A DNA stretch of 64,000 nt from Caprimulgus europaeus (GCA_907165065.1 OU015530.1:50758465-50822464), one strand, 5' to 3'; positions 1 through 14,100 are shown, numbered from the stretch's first letter. Translations and numbers: made by a program. The notes: generated from the letters alone by a model not told the origin.

Positions 1-3000
1 TTAAGAAAATATGGAAACTATGGTGGATATTTTTCTAAATTATGAGGTGCTTCTATTATTCTGGAATACCATTACATTTTTTTTTCCAATTGAATATGAA
101 TTTGCTAATACTAGAACTTCAAATTTTACTTATGCTGAATTCCAGTTCTCCTAAAAACAGTATAAAGTAATGCAACAGTTCTCCATTACTTAAAGTTTTT
201 GATGGTGGATGGGTTTGGTTTTGTTGTTGTTTAAGAGTAATTAAACTATAATTCTAGGAGTGGATTATTTTATTATTAGTGGAAACTCTACATTCAGCAA
301 GTATTTGCTGCTAATAACCCCCAAGTGCCCTCTGGTATTTTGTAGAAAAGACCACGTAGAGCTATTTAACTTCAAAAATTAATGAAGAGCAGGTGCAAAA
401 GCCAGTTTTCATAACAGTCTATTTTTGATAAAATAAGCATACTGTAACATAGCTGCATAATAAATCCTTATATGCACAGTAGTTACTCCCATTTTTCATG
501 GTTTTGCTATACGGACAGTTTCAAATTACAACCAACTATTCAGTACAAACATCAACTAAGACTGCCTACAAAAAATAATTTTAACCATTACTTCACCATT
601 ATTGTATCTTTTAGGAAATTTCCCTGGTTAATAAATCCCACAGTCTTCAAAATACCTATTTTGACGTTAAAAGGTTTCAACCTAACAAAAGAGAGACTTG
701 CAAATTCATATGACCAGCCAAGGCTAAAAGGTTCTACCTTTCAGTCCAACACTGGGGCCAGCTCTGACTCTGGGGGAAAGGACAAAAACATGTACATGTT
801 TTTCCAGTGAGATCCCACCAGGATGGATCCTATTTCATACAGACAACGATTCCAAAGACTGAGTTACCAAATGTCTGTGTGAGAAAGACTCAGCAGAATG
901 TATACAATAACTTTTTGGAAGAGTCTTCCCTTCTCATCGTTACCAGATTATACAGCATCATTATGATTTATTATTATTAATATTGAATATTTAGTGTCAT
1001 TATCAGATTGATTACGTAGTAGAAGTGTACCAAATCGCAAGGAAAGACTCCTAAAATGGAGTTTTAGCTAGATTTAAAGCTAGTTGCACAAAGAGCACAG
1101 GACCAGGGAACAGCACAAGACCAGAAGCAGACGTACCCGTCGCGCCACAGTCTGGCCTTGAAGTCCTTAACCAAGCGACCCTCCCATCACAGAACTGCCA
1201 CCACCGCAGCGCTGTGGTGCTTTAGAAAACCACTGTGGGCAGCCCTGGCATTAACAACTATTTCAAAGACCTGAGAGAGAAATTGTCATTTTGGACAGCT
1301 GGAGAGCTCTTGAACAGTCTCTCAGGAAGGCTTTGTGGGCTGCAAGGGCACACAGCTCTGGGTATTCTTCTGTGAAAACCAAAACATGTTAATGCCTGAA
1401 CATAAAGTAAGGTACTGAAGATCAAGAGTTTTCTTAAACTACCAAACAAAGTAATTTTTGGTCCATAGTTTTTCCTGTTCTTAAGGAGGGTGTTTATCAT
1501 TTAATTTATCCTCATGCAATTTTACTTTGAAAATTCTTAAGTATCATATTTTTTTGAATACAAGACTGAGGTTTAGAAGGAAATTACATTGGAAATGGAC
1601 TTCTGTGTGGATTTCCAAAGAGACCACAGTCACAGACATTTTAAGAATACTTCAAAGGACAAGATAACAGCACACAGAAGTGCCACTGACAGGTATTATA
1701 TTGTCTTCAATCTGTAATTTTGTGAAGTTTTTTTAAAAAAAATAAAAATCATCTACCCACTCTTCCTCCCCCACATGCTGTAATTTACAGCAGCTCAGAC
1801 TGACATTTTTATACAATTTTGCATGCCTCCAGGTTGTACAATTTCCCCTTTTACTAACTTCCATTATTCAATATAGCTAAGGCATAACTTACACCTTATC
1901 AATCACTTTTAGAAAAAAAAAATGCAATACAAACTTGTGTCTACAATTCATTAGAGCTGTGAATAGCTCATTGAACATGACTTTCACACACTCAGGCAAT
2001 CCCACCTTCTGAAAGAACATGAGATAAGGTTACTTTAATCCTTTCAAAGAACTGCACTATTTTGCCTTCCTTTTATCCCTTTAAATATCCTTCCTAGTTA
2101 AGAAATTAACATTCTCTCTCATACAATTCTTACACAAATTGTACTTTTACTTTTCTGCATCTCTTGTTAATTACATGATGTTATCTCCAATAATCTATTC
2201 ATGAAGCACAGATAACTTTGGTTACCAATAAAAGGGAAAACTTAGCATAAATTGCTTAGCACAAAGTTAATCTTATAAAGCAAGGAATAAAGAGGATCTA
2301 ACAGCTATTATATGACTTATCAGCTTCTCTAAAAGGGTCACTCTACTTTTTTTCATGAGACTAATTAAATACCTTAACAATGTCATTGAAACTTCATGAA
2401 TCTTTCAATAAAATACACCCTGCCTCTACAACATGTTTTCATTTATTAATCTCACTTAAAATGCAAAGAGCCAGGAGAACCCCATTGACAGTTAAGCAGG
2501 GCCACTCAGTTAATTCTTCTTATATGGTTTAAATGCAAAGAATAATGACCACTATAACCTATGACAATTAAAACTATAGCCATCTGTCACAAGATGTTAA
2601 TCCTCTTACTTCAGCAGCTACTAGAGTTTTTTGAAAAGCTTTCCTCAAATGCCTACCTTCCAGTGCAAGGAACTGACTTTTCATCCTCTTGTGTAGGAAG
2701 CTCTGCTTCATATATCTTGGATATGGTTCAAAAATTTTCAAGTCAAAATGTATATATCCCATAAACCATGGCTCTTCACATTCAGATTTCATACTACTCT
2801 CATTTACTGTGCACAGCACACAGAAAAGGAACGATTCACTGCGATTTTGAAATAAAATTTATTTTGATATAGTCTAAATGACTCAGTAGTGTCCCTGTGA
2901 TGACTATGACAATCATGTAATTCCATCAAGGTGAACTAAAACCTAGCCAGGACTTAATATTGTAAGACGACCTTACATAAAAATTCATTTCAATAAAAGG

Positions 3001-4313
3001 CAAAAATTAAAGTTCAGAGTGATTATAAAACTCAAGACGGTAACTGTACGCTACCCACACATGAGTCTTCTCAAAGCTTCTGGAATATATTTTCTGAGGG
3101 GAAAATGCAAGGAGATAGCAAGTGGTGGTTCAAGTATGTGGACTGCACAGATCCTAATAATACAGGCAGATAGTCTGAGAGAGAATGGGTTGATATTTTC
3201 CTCAACTGAGCTGAAAGTAATTTTTTTAATATTAAAATGTACCATATAACTTGGACAAGCTTCTCTTTGATAGTGAACAACTCCAAGAGATAAGAAAGTG
3301 TGTCGGAAGGTTTAGGCACAAGTCCAGGTCATCTCTAAGTGAAATCATCAATGCCCGATTTCACTGTTTAAGGTCCCAAAAGATAATTTAGCCATCATAG
3401 AGTATCAGTATAGGAGAGAAAGGCAAGGAATCCCTTGTTATTTAAGCCAACTCATGATCAAATATCTAAAATTTGACACAGGCAATGCAGAAGGACACTC
3501 CCAGAATGCTAAAATAATCCCAAACAATAGAGGAGATTAAAGGTAAAAATTAGATTAACTGTATAATAAAAGTGTCCCTTTTCAGCAAGCTTCAGGACAT
3601 CCCCCCCTAACACATCAAGCAGGGATATATTGATGTTGCAAATGGAGACAAAAACACTCCCAACTTCTGTATGTTTCTGTAAGAGAAGCAACAAAGCAGA
3701 ACGGCCCACAAGCAAGCAGTTCTACACAGGAGGACTGCTTCACAGATATGGTTCTTGAACCTCCATCTGCTCCACCATCAAGGTATGTACATTAGAAAAG
3801 GAAAATCTGCAGGACAAGTGGTCCCATTCAAGAATAATTCTCAGAAAAGACTCCTAAATGAAATGCAAGCACAGGAAAGGTATTGTTAACTAAATCTCAA
3901 CTCCAGCTTTAAATTCCTAACAGTGCCAATTGCAGAAAATCTGTGCTCCCATCCATCTCCTCTGTACGGATGCACAAGGGCATCTCCAGCAAGCAGAGAC
4001 AGGTCATAACAGGAAACTGTGAGAGACAAGTTGTAGCAGCCTGCACTACCTGAAGGAAGAGTAAATCTAAGCTTCTTGGATTAGAGCACAAACATAAGTA
4101 AACTCTTAAACATGTGTTTCAAACTAAGGATGTCTTTAACAGTGATTACTTAATGGCTACATAGCTATATACATAATACTTCCTCTTTGCCTCAATAAAA
4201 ATTTGTGCTTTGCTTACAAAGGCTTAAAAACCTTCAAATTTAATTCATACAAATTAACAGAAACAGTGTACATACCTATATATATAATAATGTATCTAAA
4301 TAAAAACTTTTTT

Positions 4314-4504
4314 ACTGTGAGGGTGACTGAGTGCTGGCACAGGTTACCCAGAGAGTTTGTGGAGTCTCCATCCTTGGAGATATGCAAAAGCCATCTGGAC
4401 ATGGTCCTGGGCAACTGGCTCTAGGTGGCCCTGCTTGAGCAGGGAGATGGATAAGATGACCTCCAGAGGTCCTTCCCAACCTCAACCATTCTGTGATTCT
4501 GTAT
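4314..4504 (+). mobile_element. CR1 LINE 3' fragment
   Basis: It begins at GAGTGCTGGCACAGGTTACC, passes through GTTTGTGGAGTCTCCATCC, ATGACCTCCAGAGGTCCTTC and CCAACCTCAACCATTCTGTG, and ends GATTCTGT. This is the standard CR1 3' end in sense orientation on the plus strand, opposite to RBM33. Confidence 0.95.
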
Positions 4505-4739
4505 TTAGCAGGTACTAAAGCTGAGATAAAAGAAAGTCTAGCATAATTAACAAGAAAAAAAAATAATCTACAACTCTGGTCTCCTCAGCAGTGCTAAACA
4601 GCAATCACTCAACAGAAAGGTAAATGACAACAACTACGAAATATAAATGCACAAGTTTTCTGTTTGATTTTAGTATCTACAGAGCATGTGCACATTGGAA
4701 CTAGCATGACAAGTTAAAGGGTTACTGCATTGAGAAACC

Positions 4740-5260
4740 GTCTATTTCTCTCTTATTTAATAGCTGTTACCATCATGTTTAGCTGCTGCTGCTCCTCCTG
4801 CAGATGGGAATTCATTGATATGATTAAATTTGATGGTATGATAATGTATGGTAATCGTGATTAATCAGAAGCCCACTAGCAAATGGAGGATGTTGGGTAT
4901 TATGTCACCTGCATTTTAAACTGCATTCCCTCTATGCCAGCCTGACAATATTTGACAGCTGGAGGAATCTCATGCTGCATCTGCTTGCTACTACTTATAG
5001 ATCTGATAAGAGAAAGTGCCCATCATTCCTTCACTTTCCTAAGTGCTGTAATTATAGGGCTTTGCAGTCAAGTTGTGAAAACAGTGTTAAAAACGAAAGC
5101 TTTTTTGCTAGCTGCTGAACAAGCTCTGTCTCACATCTGCAAAGGCTGTAATCTGAAAGAAATGTAATTTGATGCAGCAGCCTCATTCAAACATGATTTG
5201 CATGAAATGCTGTATAAAGCACTATCCAAGAAATGTCAATCAACACCACCTGATACCGTG
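4740..5260. promoter_or_regulatory. Candidate intronic enhancer rich in homeodomain/PBX/octamer motifs
   Basis: A stretch of intron 10 with an unusual density of developmental factor cores: GATTA/TAATC (OTX/bicoid type) at 4822-4826, 4852-4856, 4859-4863 and 4862-4866, the last two forming the palindrome TGATTAATCA at 4858-4867. TGACAGCTG (MEIS plus E-box) lies near 4954. A perfect octamer ATTTGCAT is at 5196-5203. TTGATTGACA (reverse strand of 5234-5243) fits 9 of 10 bases of the PBX-MEIS/PREP composite. No repeat is recognised in it. The function is inferred only. Confidence 0.4.
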
Positions 5261-8093
5261 TATCCCGTTAAATGAAAACAAAATGCTTTCTACACTACCT
5301 GTGATCTGCCACTGCTGTACAGTAATAGAGTGAAAATTTCATTTACTGTTACTCATTATAGTAAAGCCATAGCTAAAGCAGAATAATTGTAAGGAAGTAG
5401 GAGAATCATTTTCACAAGTGGCTTTTCATTTCCAGTAACAGTTTGTCTCCTACATACATCCTGTCACAAACACATTCTAGTTACTAAATATCACTGCTTG
5501 CTAAATATCAGTTTAAAAATATTGCTTGTACTCAGACACAGGACTGTTTAAATTATCCTTACTGCGAGTACTGGAGAATATGACCCACGACCTTAGTAAC
5601 AGTTGCTGAACCCTGCATTACATATAGCAATTCACAACCAAATTTGAAACAATGGAAAACAAAATTACTCCCTATTTGCATTTCCCACAACAAACAGCAA
5701 ACACCATTGTAAGGTTTTATGTTTTCAAAAGCCCCACAAATTTATGCTTCTAGCCACTGCAAAAGGTGTTTACACCCACAGACCCAAGGCACACTGTGAT
5801 ATCCATTAAATCAACCCAAGTTTGCTAAAATGGTGCCGTAGGCTGATCCAAATCAGCCCAAGGACCACTTTGGGGGAAAAGTAGTAAACCATATTCTAAT
5901 GTACCTTTTACAGTTAATTTGTTTAGCACTAATATATTGCTTGTCTAAAAGAAATGTTTCAAGCAAGCAGCAATGAAGGTCAGCAACCTCTGTTCTGAGC
6001 AATGACTGGGCACCTCTTTAAAACTTCTCGCAGATAAAGCATAAAGAACTGTTTAAACAGTGTCTGAATTACAAACAACACTTGAAAGCTCAGATTTCGT
6101 GAAACTACAGTTTTCAGAAATGGTGAAAAAACTGCATCAGAACTGACCACCTGCCTTTCACAGCATCTATGTAAGACAACACCTGATGTCCTGGAGATGA
6201 AGTAGAAGCATATTGAATGAGAATATAAAGAAAGTTTATTAAGGTTTTTTCAGTTTAAGGAAAAAAAAAATTTAAAAAAAATCAAGTATTACTTGGGATA
6301 AAGATGACTAAAAACAAACTGTAAGGTATATTCCAAAAAACAAATTATGCCAAAACCCCCTAGGAATTGAAAAGACATGTGATGTAGAATACTCTGAGGA
6401 CAAGTCACTATTAAAGTCTTACTTTCATATGGAATAAAACTTAATTTGTTCTACAATTCAACTTTTTCAGACTTGAATTCAACAGTTATCTGAAAGACAC
6501 CCAGTGCACCAACAAAAGTGTCCTATCAAAAAAGAAAAGCTTTGTGCATTAAAAAAATATCAGAGCCTTCCTGGCATAAATGAGTCAGGCAGACGCTAGG
6601 GTTACTCCAGACTATTTCCAACTTCAGCTCTGAAACTCGAGTTCACCAAAGTTAACAGAATGTGTCTGTGGGGTGGGCGCCTGCCCAGCTCACACCATAC
6701 ACAGGGTACCAGGTTAAAGACAGCAGCCTCATCAGAATGTATCCCAATTTCCCAAAAATTCTCCTGGGAAAAGACATACAGCTGCATTAACAGGCTCTGC
6801 TCTCTCTGCAGTGGTTTCAGAGGATCCAGGGCAGACACACAGGGGGAACGGCCTCAGATCCGAGGAATTGCTCTCTTCTTCCTTGAGCCAGTGAGGCAGG
6901 TTCTCCCCAATTTCCTCTTCATTCCAAATACCACACTCCAGCCTCAACTTTGGATGCTAGGGATACTTCATAATTTCTGTCTGAAGAATGTTGGCAGTGA
7001 AAACACCTTCTCTCTGCCATGCTCTATCCCAAAGTAGGCGTGACAAGACTCGTTCCACTTTTATATGTCCTTAAAAAATTGCACACGTGCCACACAGGAG
7101 TATTATGAGCTCATTATTCCGTGCTCATTATGTTAAATAAATGTTTGAAGCAAAAAGTCTTTAGAATTTTTTCTTCAAGACAACAATGAAATACTTCAGA
7201 CACAGAATGTGCTGGTGGAATCACATAAAGCATGAAAAGATCTGAACCATCAACTTAGCTCCTAGTTTCTTATTAAGTAATGATCTGGCCTCTGTGACAG
7301 TCAGTTAACAGCAGCCTACATATGAAGTGTTTAGAAATATCTCTTCCATTTTCTATTTCATTTCTTCTTCCCTTGTTTTACCCCACCCTTCTTCATAGAA
7401 CACAGAGTTGAAAGAGAAATTAGCCCAGATAAACACTGGAGAACAGGAACCACAATGGTCCCTCTTGTGTAACAAGAAAAACCACAGGGTCCGTACCTGC
7501 ACTGGAACATCCACAAGAATTAATAATCTGCTCAAAAAACATGTGAAAGATTCAGAAGACCCATACAACTAGTCTGTGAATAAAGTCTTCTGTCCCCTTC
7601 CTTTAAATGGATCAGTCCCCAAAGTAGACTGTTATTTGTTAAGTACCAGCTGTGACACCGAGACAAGAACTCAGAAAAAGGCATCTTAACCACTTTAAAG
7701 CAAAGGCAGATGATAAAGCAAGACCTTCAGAAGGACTCTGCCAAAGAGGTTAGCTTAATCTGTTCTTTAAACAGTTTAAAGAAAACATGCAGTTGGCACT
7801 TGCACAGTTCCAGATTAATTCAAATACCTGGAAAAAATGTTAGCATTGACTGTGCTTGAAGACTGGATTACTATCAGCTACAGCCACCTGAAGAGTACCA
7901 CGCAATTTACACAACTCAGGTCTTTAACTCCCAGGTACCACACGTGCACCACGCTTCTCAGCTCTAACATGCCTCAGATCTACCATTTATTCAGTCCCAA
8001 TCAGTTGAATATAGCTCTCAAACTTCACTCGCACTAAGTCACCTTGAATGCCTACCAAGTAACAGACAACTGCCTTGCTTGATTCAAGATGTT

Positions 8094-8145
8094 AAATGTT
8101 AAAATAACATGCAAATGTTTAATAAAATGCAAATGTTAAAATAAC
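8094..8145. repeat. Spaced 15-bp direct repeat containing two octamers
   Basis: AAATGTTAAAATAAC occurs at 8094-8108 and 8131-8145. Two perfect ATGCAAAT octamers (8109-8116 and 8127-8134) start at or just before the repeat borders. Confidence 0.85.
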
Positions 8146-9248
8146 TCTTAAGTAGGGAACACGGATTAATTTCATTATGTCCTTTCTAGTACTTCCTCTC
8201 TAAACATTCCAGAAGTTAAACTTTAAATAAGAAATGACTGAACAATGATCTCTACCCTGAAATATTAAAATTTAGATTCAAGGTTAAGTAAATTTAATCA
8301 GTCCCAACTCCAAGCAGGTTCAATCTTGCTCAACAACACCTTGATTTAGTACTACGTTATTTCTTATCATTTAGAACTCACACCAGTATGCTAACATGCT
8401 CATTACAACTTTGTTCAACTCTTCAATTACATCCTTCTACAGAAAGTTGTAAGAATTAACCATTACATGGTTACAAGTCACTTCATTAGCCCTAAATGAA
8501 TAACACCTGATTTCCAATGCATTTATGACTTGCAATTGATTAGCTGTGATTGAAGCTCTTCCCATGTTTGGAGCACACACAGGCTCTGTGCCAAGTAGTT
8601 CTTCTTCTAGATAAGACAGGAACTCAGAGGCAATTTTTAATTCAGTTAGTGCACAAGGCCTTTTTAGGTCCCTCCCTTGCAAGAATTTCTTGACCTTTAA
8701 CATTTGCACCCTTGCCTCATTCAATCAAAACAAACCACCCAGTTCAAGTTGAAGGGGGAAAGCAGGCTACAAATACTTAATTTTAACCCACAGTTTTTTA
8801 GAAACAAAGCTATCAGAAAAATCAGTTGACTATTATCCTTTGATTAGGCAATCCTAAAAACAAGAGCAAATTCAAGTTATCACATATCCAGAGATTCTTT
8901 CTACAATGAGGAAAAGAATGAGTGAATTATAGTCTGGAGTACTACTTTGATCTTTTTCAAACAGCTTGTCAAAGTTGTCTAACCATTGCTATGCTGCTAT
9001 AAGTCAACATTTACACATAAACAAGTGAATTATAATGGCACAAAAGCATTTGATATGTAACAGAGCAGAAAAGGTATTCTGCAAGATAAAACATTCAAGT
9101 CAAAGTAAATTTGTCTTCAGCTCAAGAGCTAACATACTACATTTAATAAAACAAACATGAGATATGTACACAGTGACACTTAATTCTTAATCCTAATATG
9201 AATGATAACCTATGCAAAATTTATGAAGTACTTCATAAGGGAAGTCCA

Positions 9249-9335
9249 TATTATACACATTTTATAACTCAAGTGAGTCATGGAGAGATTAAGTAACTTT
9301 CTCAGGGTCATATAGCAGGTTCCTAGCTGAAGTAA
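9249..9335 (-). mobile_element. Old MIR-like SINE, antisense
   Basis: ATTATACACATTTTATAACT, then GGAGAGATTAAGTAACTTTC and TCAGGGTCATATAGCAGGTT, track the reverse complement of the MIR consensus (CCATTTTACAGATGAGGAAA, then GAGAGGTTAAGTGACTTGCC, then CAAGGTCACACAGC). Divergence is high, as expected for a repeat that spread in early amniotes. The borders are approximate. Confidence 0.7.
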
Positions 9336-11051
9336 GAAAAAAAAAAACCAAAACCACACAAACAAAACACTCAGGGCAAAACACTGGATCCTTCTAGCTA
9401 AGCTAGCCCCCATCCTCTTCATGAAAAAAGAATTACACTGACCCTTTGCTACTGCACTGCTTACATAAAAAGGCAGCAAACAGTCACACATTTTCCTTTA
9501 AGTAAGAAAAGCAAGAGTCCTACCAAAACCAATGGATCTATTTTATACTACCTAAAAATATGTTGCATGCAAGATTAGCTAGGTTTGCAGTTCCTCTCAA
9601 CTTACAAAACCAAAAGTGAGCAGAATTAAAATCTAATTTCACAGTTAATTTAAAAAAAATTAATTTCCAATTTTTCTACACTGATGTAAACACACTTCAA
9701 AGATGTCAATTACAATGCCTTTACAGATATTCCTTGTCCTCCAATTTCTATTCCATCCCAAATTGTATTTATTGGAAAAGAAACTCAGTGTCAAAGGAAA
9801 ACAAATGCAAAATACTTGATTTCATAAAAAAAACAATTAGAACTACTTTTAAAATGTTAATAAGGTGTCCACATAATACCAGAGGCTCCTGGAGAAACTA
9901 TTTCCTCTGAAAACCGCAATAGTTTTTAATAGAAAAGTACCTCTGGTTGAAGTGTTGATTATAAAAGTATATAACAAATTTACTTAATTAAACTGTGCTT
10001 TTACTGCTTAACTTTCTTATACTTCACAACCTTCTTCACAGAAGAAACACAGCAATTTAAAAGCTCAGTTACTGTACAAAATACGGACATCACAATTCCT
10101 CACAATGTCCTGTATGAAAAATACTCTATGTCAAAAGCAACCAGGTAGGCACACGGTAATAAAAGTCACAGCAGGTTTCTGAATCTGCTCCTTTCAAATA
10201 CTTCTGATCTCTATAGAAGTAATTTATTGTCTGATACTACACAGATGTTCACAAACATCCACTGTCCTCCTTCAGCACCGCACACATTAACAGATTATAA
10301 TTTTTGTGTGTTTTACATATTTGGGAAACATAATATATGGGTCTCTATTTGAAAATATTTAAGGCAATATTTCACAAACTACTTTTTCTTTTGCTTATTT
10401 TGATGCTTTGCAAACCACCTGAACTAAAAATTTAGGACAACAACAATGTGAAACAATGAGAAAAGGTCTAGAAGCATGAGCTCTCTCCATTCACAGAATT
10501 GAAAAAAAATATTACGTGAAATTAGCCCAGTGAAGCAGTTAGGTGCCTTGTTTGTTTTAGAAGTTAGAAACATAAGAGAAAGCAAGGTCATGCCATGCTA
10601 TTTCCATTTTTTATAAAAAACGTAAAGGCATTTAAATGCCCAAAGTAATGATAAAAATTATTGCCGATTTTTACAATAAATATATATTACTGCTTTTTAA
10701 TCTTAGGTATTATTTCAAATAGCCTTTTATTATATCAAATAAAAATTCTATTTATACAGAAAGAGTCAAGTAATAAAATGAAGCCCATATTCCTTAAGAC
10801 AAGATGCATTCATGCCTCTCCCACTGGAGAGACTGGTTGAACAATTTTACAGTTAAACAGAATTAATTCTACTCTCAAAAATCCATTGACCTTAAGCTTT
10901 TAACAAACATTTTCAACTGCAGAGTGTATTGTCAATATTTACAAATCCTTAAAATTATATTTCACTCCAACAGCTTTTATTTGCTATATTAATATTTCCT
11001 TGCAAATGTATGCTTATCCATATCAGAGAAGAAGAAACAGCTGCTACTCAC

Positions 11052-11110
11052 TGGAAATCTCTGGGGTCCTACAGCAGGTCTTGGCTGGGCTGGAACTGGC
11101 AGCAAGGGCA
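11052..11110 (-). CDS. RBM33: RBM33 coding exon 10 (last exon in window)
   Basis: The 59-nt exon completes a Val codon and encodes PLLPVPAQPRPAVGPQRFP, the start of the proline-rich half. The acceptor is TTGTTTCAG and the donor GTGAGTAG after CCA. It ends on a codon boundary. The next expected residues (a GPPEFP-like continuation) are not found between here and position 1, so exon 11 lies to the left of the window. Confidence 0.94.
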
Positions 11111-14100
11111 CTGAAACAAGAAGCACCTTTTAACACCATTTGTTTTACCTAACAGTTGTTGCTGTTATTTCCAAAAGCAGTTGCAGGAAGAAGCCATTAT
11201 TAAAACCTGCTACGTTTATGCTCACATGTCACAGTTCCTACAATTAACTTTAAGCAACCATTCCCTCCCCTGCAACATGCAACAGGGCAATTAGGATTCT
11301 CCTTGTTAATTTACATAATTTAATTCTGCATTTCCCAGAATTAAACTGCTCCTTGTTGCAGGAAGAAAAACTAGAATACTTACTCAGCCAAAGACGCCTC
11401 TTAGACAAAGCTGACAGAGACTCTAAGGATAATTTCATGTTTCAAATAGAAGGATACATGATTAATTTGCCTTTTCAACTTCACGCCCCTCAAGATTTCC
11501 TAGGTTTCTCCCAGTCTCACTACCAACCTCCCACAACATCCATGAGCATGAGAGGCTCTATCTGGTATAAATTTACTGCTCATAGGAGGCAGGTAGTGGC
11601 AATTAACAACAAGTAAAAACCACTTAATCTGGCCTTGGCACCATAATGGTATATGCAACTGTGATCACAGTTTGTGTAACCACAGAACTGCTGAACTCAG
11701 ATGAAAGATTGCTATTTCACAAAGAGACACCAAGAAGAATTAGGAGACCCTTTTCCTGAAAAATAACCTCCCAAATTAGTATTTCAAGGGGATTAACCTG
11801 AATTACTTGTCCACACAACTGCACTTGAAAAGACTAGTCACAAAAAATATTTCCCAAAACATTAACTTAATATTATGGTGTAATGCACAAAGCATATACT
11901 GCTGGATCTTCTTGGGGACTGAATCTGTGTTTGGATCCCCAGTATGAAGTGTAATGACAGACTCTCTTTTCCAGTGAAGTACTTTTTCCTCCAAGTTGTC
12001 CAAGTGGTTAAAAATACAAATGGTTCAGTGTTAAACAAAAGGCCTAGAGAAGTTAAATAAAGCATTTCAAACAGCACTGAATGTGTCTGTTCATTTACTA
12101 AAAACTTTTAGTAAGGTTATTTTTCTTCAGTTTGTTTTTATCATTTCTGAAAGTGACAGGGAAACATTTCCACACACATAGTTAAACATCAGCTTTGTAG
12201 ACAACTAGTGTATTACAATTCAGAGCAGGAAAGATGTCAAGAAACACAGCTAGTTCAAGGGAGAATTTGGGTGCACTTCCCAACACAGGAGTTTGCTAAG
12301 ATGCCTCAAAAATCCCTTTGTTCCTTGGTAACTGAGGCACAAGAACTAAAGCATTAGTGCTTATTTTTAGTTCAAGCCCATGTCTGGTTTCTACCCACTT
12401 CTGTTAAGTACTTGTGGTTTACCAGCTCACAGACTGATGGGGTAAACTAATTGCAGCAGTCGTTCAGCACTGAAGGGCTGAGTGCAAAGTCTGTCTCAGG
12501 TTACACCAGAAAATTAGTTGAATAGTCTCATCTTGGCTTCTAATGAGCATCTGTCAATATCAAACTGCCATGGCCAACGGGGAAAAAATTAACAGGGTGC
12601 TCTTGACAGACCTAGGACTAAAATAGCTCAGGTATTACAGGTCAGAGAGGCACTGAGAAAAAAATGTGTAAGTTGGGAAACAAAGAAATGTCAGCTGAAC
12701 AGGGCACTTGTGTCTATTTCAGTATCCTGCCTCTGGCAGTAGCATATAGAGATATATATTCATGTATTTTAAGCAAATTAATTTAATACTCATGAAAGAT
12801 AATAGTTCAAACTGTGCCCTTTCAATCCTTGGACACTTGCTGAAACAGCAAAGTAGTCTCAAATAAGCATTCATTTTTCTGATGTCAAATCTTCCATAGG
12901 TTTGAAAGTAGGTTTCAAAAATAATACAGAACATGTTGTTAGACACTATTTTAAGAAGATCAAATTGCTTTTGGCTGTAAATTCCAGTGCTATACCTGAA
13001 AAGATGAAGAAGCAATTCCCATATTGATTATTTAGGAGAATTAAAATGTAATTTTTCCCACGACACCAAACAGTTTTTAAAAGGTAAATGACACGCTAAT
13101 CTTCTGAGCTGCCATAAACTGCTCACTAGTTCATGTCAATTTTGGTAGCACCACAGTATCCCTGAAATGTTATTTGTGGTGTAAACATTAAGGGGAAAAA
13201 AAACTCAATACCTGTATCACAGACTGAATTAGTGTTTCATAGTACATCTAGGTACAGTTCTCCTGTATTTGTCAATTGATTAGATTCAAATTTGGACACA
13301 CATTCAGCCAAAAATTACAACATAGAACTCAAAACTAAGGTCCAGAATAGGAAACAAAGAAAACTATATGGCAAGCAAGCAACTAAAAGACGTGGGATGC
13401 AAATGCCACAAAAGGCACAGCTGAATGCCAACTGAACAGTACCTGCAGCAGGTATGTGCAGAGGCTCACAAAACCATTTCAGGGGTTTTGATAGAGTGAG
13501 TCATTCTTAATCATTTATGAAGCCTCAAAGACTAGAAGTAATAGAAATTTGTTTGAAACAACACTGACTTGAAAGTAACTATTTTTTTTTTTTTTTAATC
13601 AAGATTCAAGGCTGGGGAGAGAGATGATGACCATTGTAAAAGATCTGCCTTTGAGACATCAAAGGAGTAAACCAATGACAGGATTCTTCAAGAGTGCTTC
13701 AACTCACTTTCAGGCTTAAGTAGCTGGCTACTAGAGCTCTTATACATGCTATTTTATTCACATGAAAGTTTCATGACAATTTACAGGAGGTTTGAGTCTA
13801 TTTTAGAAAGTACTGATATACTTGACGCATTTCAAGTCTAACTCAAACCAAAAAGATGTTGAAAAACTGTTTTTCTATGATCTGCAGTTATAAAAAGTGT
13901 CCCTGGTGCTGACAATTAGAAGTATGTGAGCTTAATTCTGCCATAAAATTAGAGAGGAAAGAAAATGCCAGTGTATGTTAAAACATGACAGCACACCATT
14001 AAAAATACCAGAACCTAAGTGTGCATATCATGCACTTCCAGACATGGCATTTTTAGCTTCCAGGCACCACACTTTCAACAACAGAATCCCAATAAACTTT

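Larger units (their letters stand above)
1..11051 (-). other. RBM33 intron 10 (partial, runs off the left edge)
   Basis: At least 11 kb of AT-rich intron. It holds a CR1 copy (4314-4504), a candidate enhancer (4740-5260), a doubled octamer repeat (8094-8145), a MIR-like SINE (9249-9335), a CpG cluster at 1131-1146, and a GC-richer unrecognised block near 6600-7040. I searched the minus strand for the proline/glutamine-rich continuation of RBM33 and found none. Confidence 0.75.

Noticed and set aside
6660-7037. 125-codon plus-strand frame in a GC-richer block of intron 10
   Set aside because: No recognisable domain, no splice or promoter context, and an overlapping minus-strand frame of similar length. 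Treated as chance.
8437-8724. 95-codon minus-strand frame considered as RBM33 exon 11
   Set aside because: The next RBM33 residues should be Pro/Gln-rich. This frame is not, and it lacks a fitting acceptor in phase 0.
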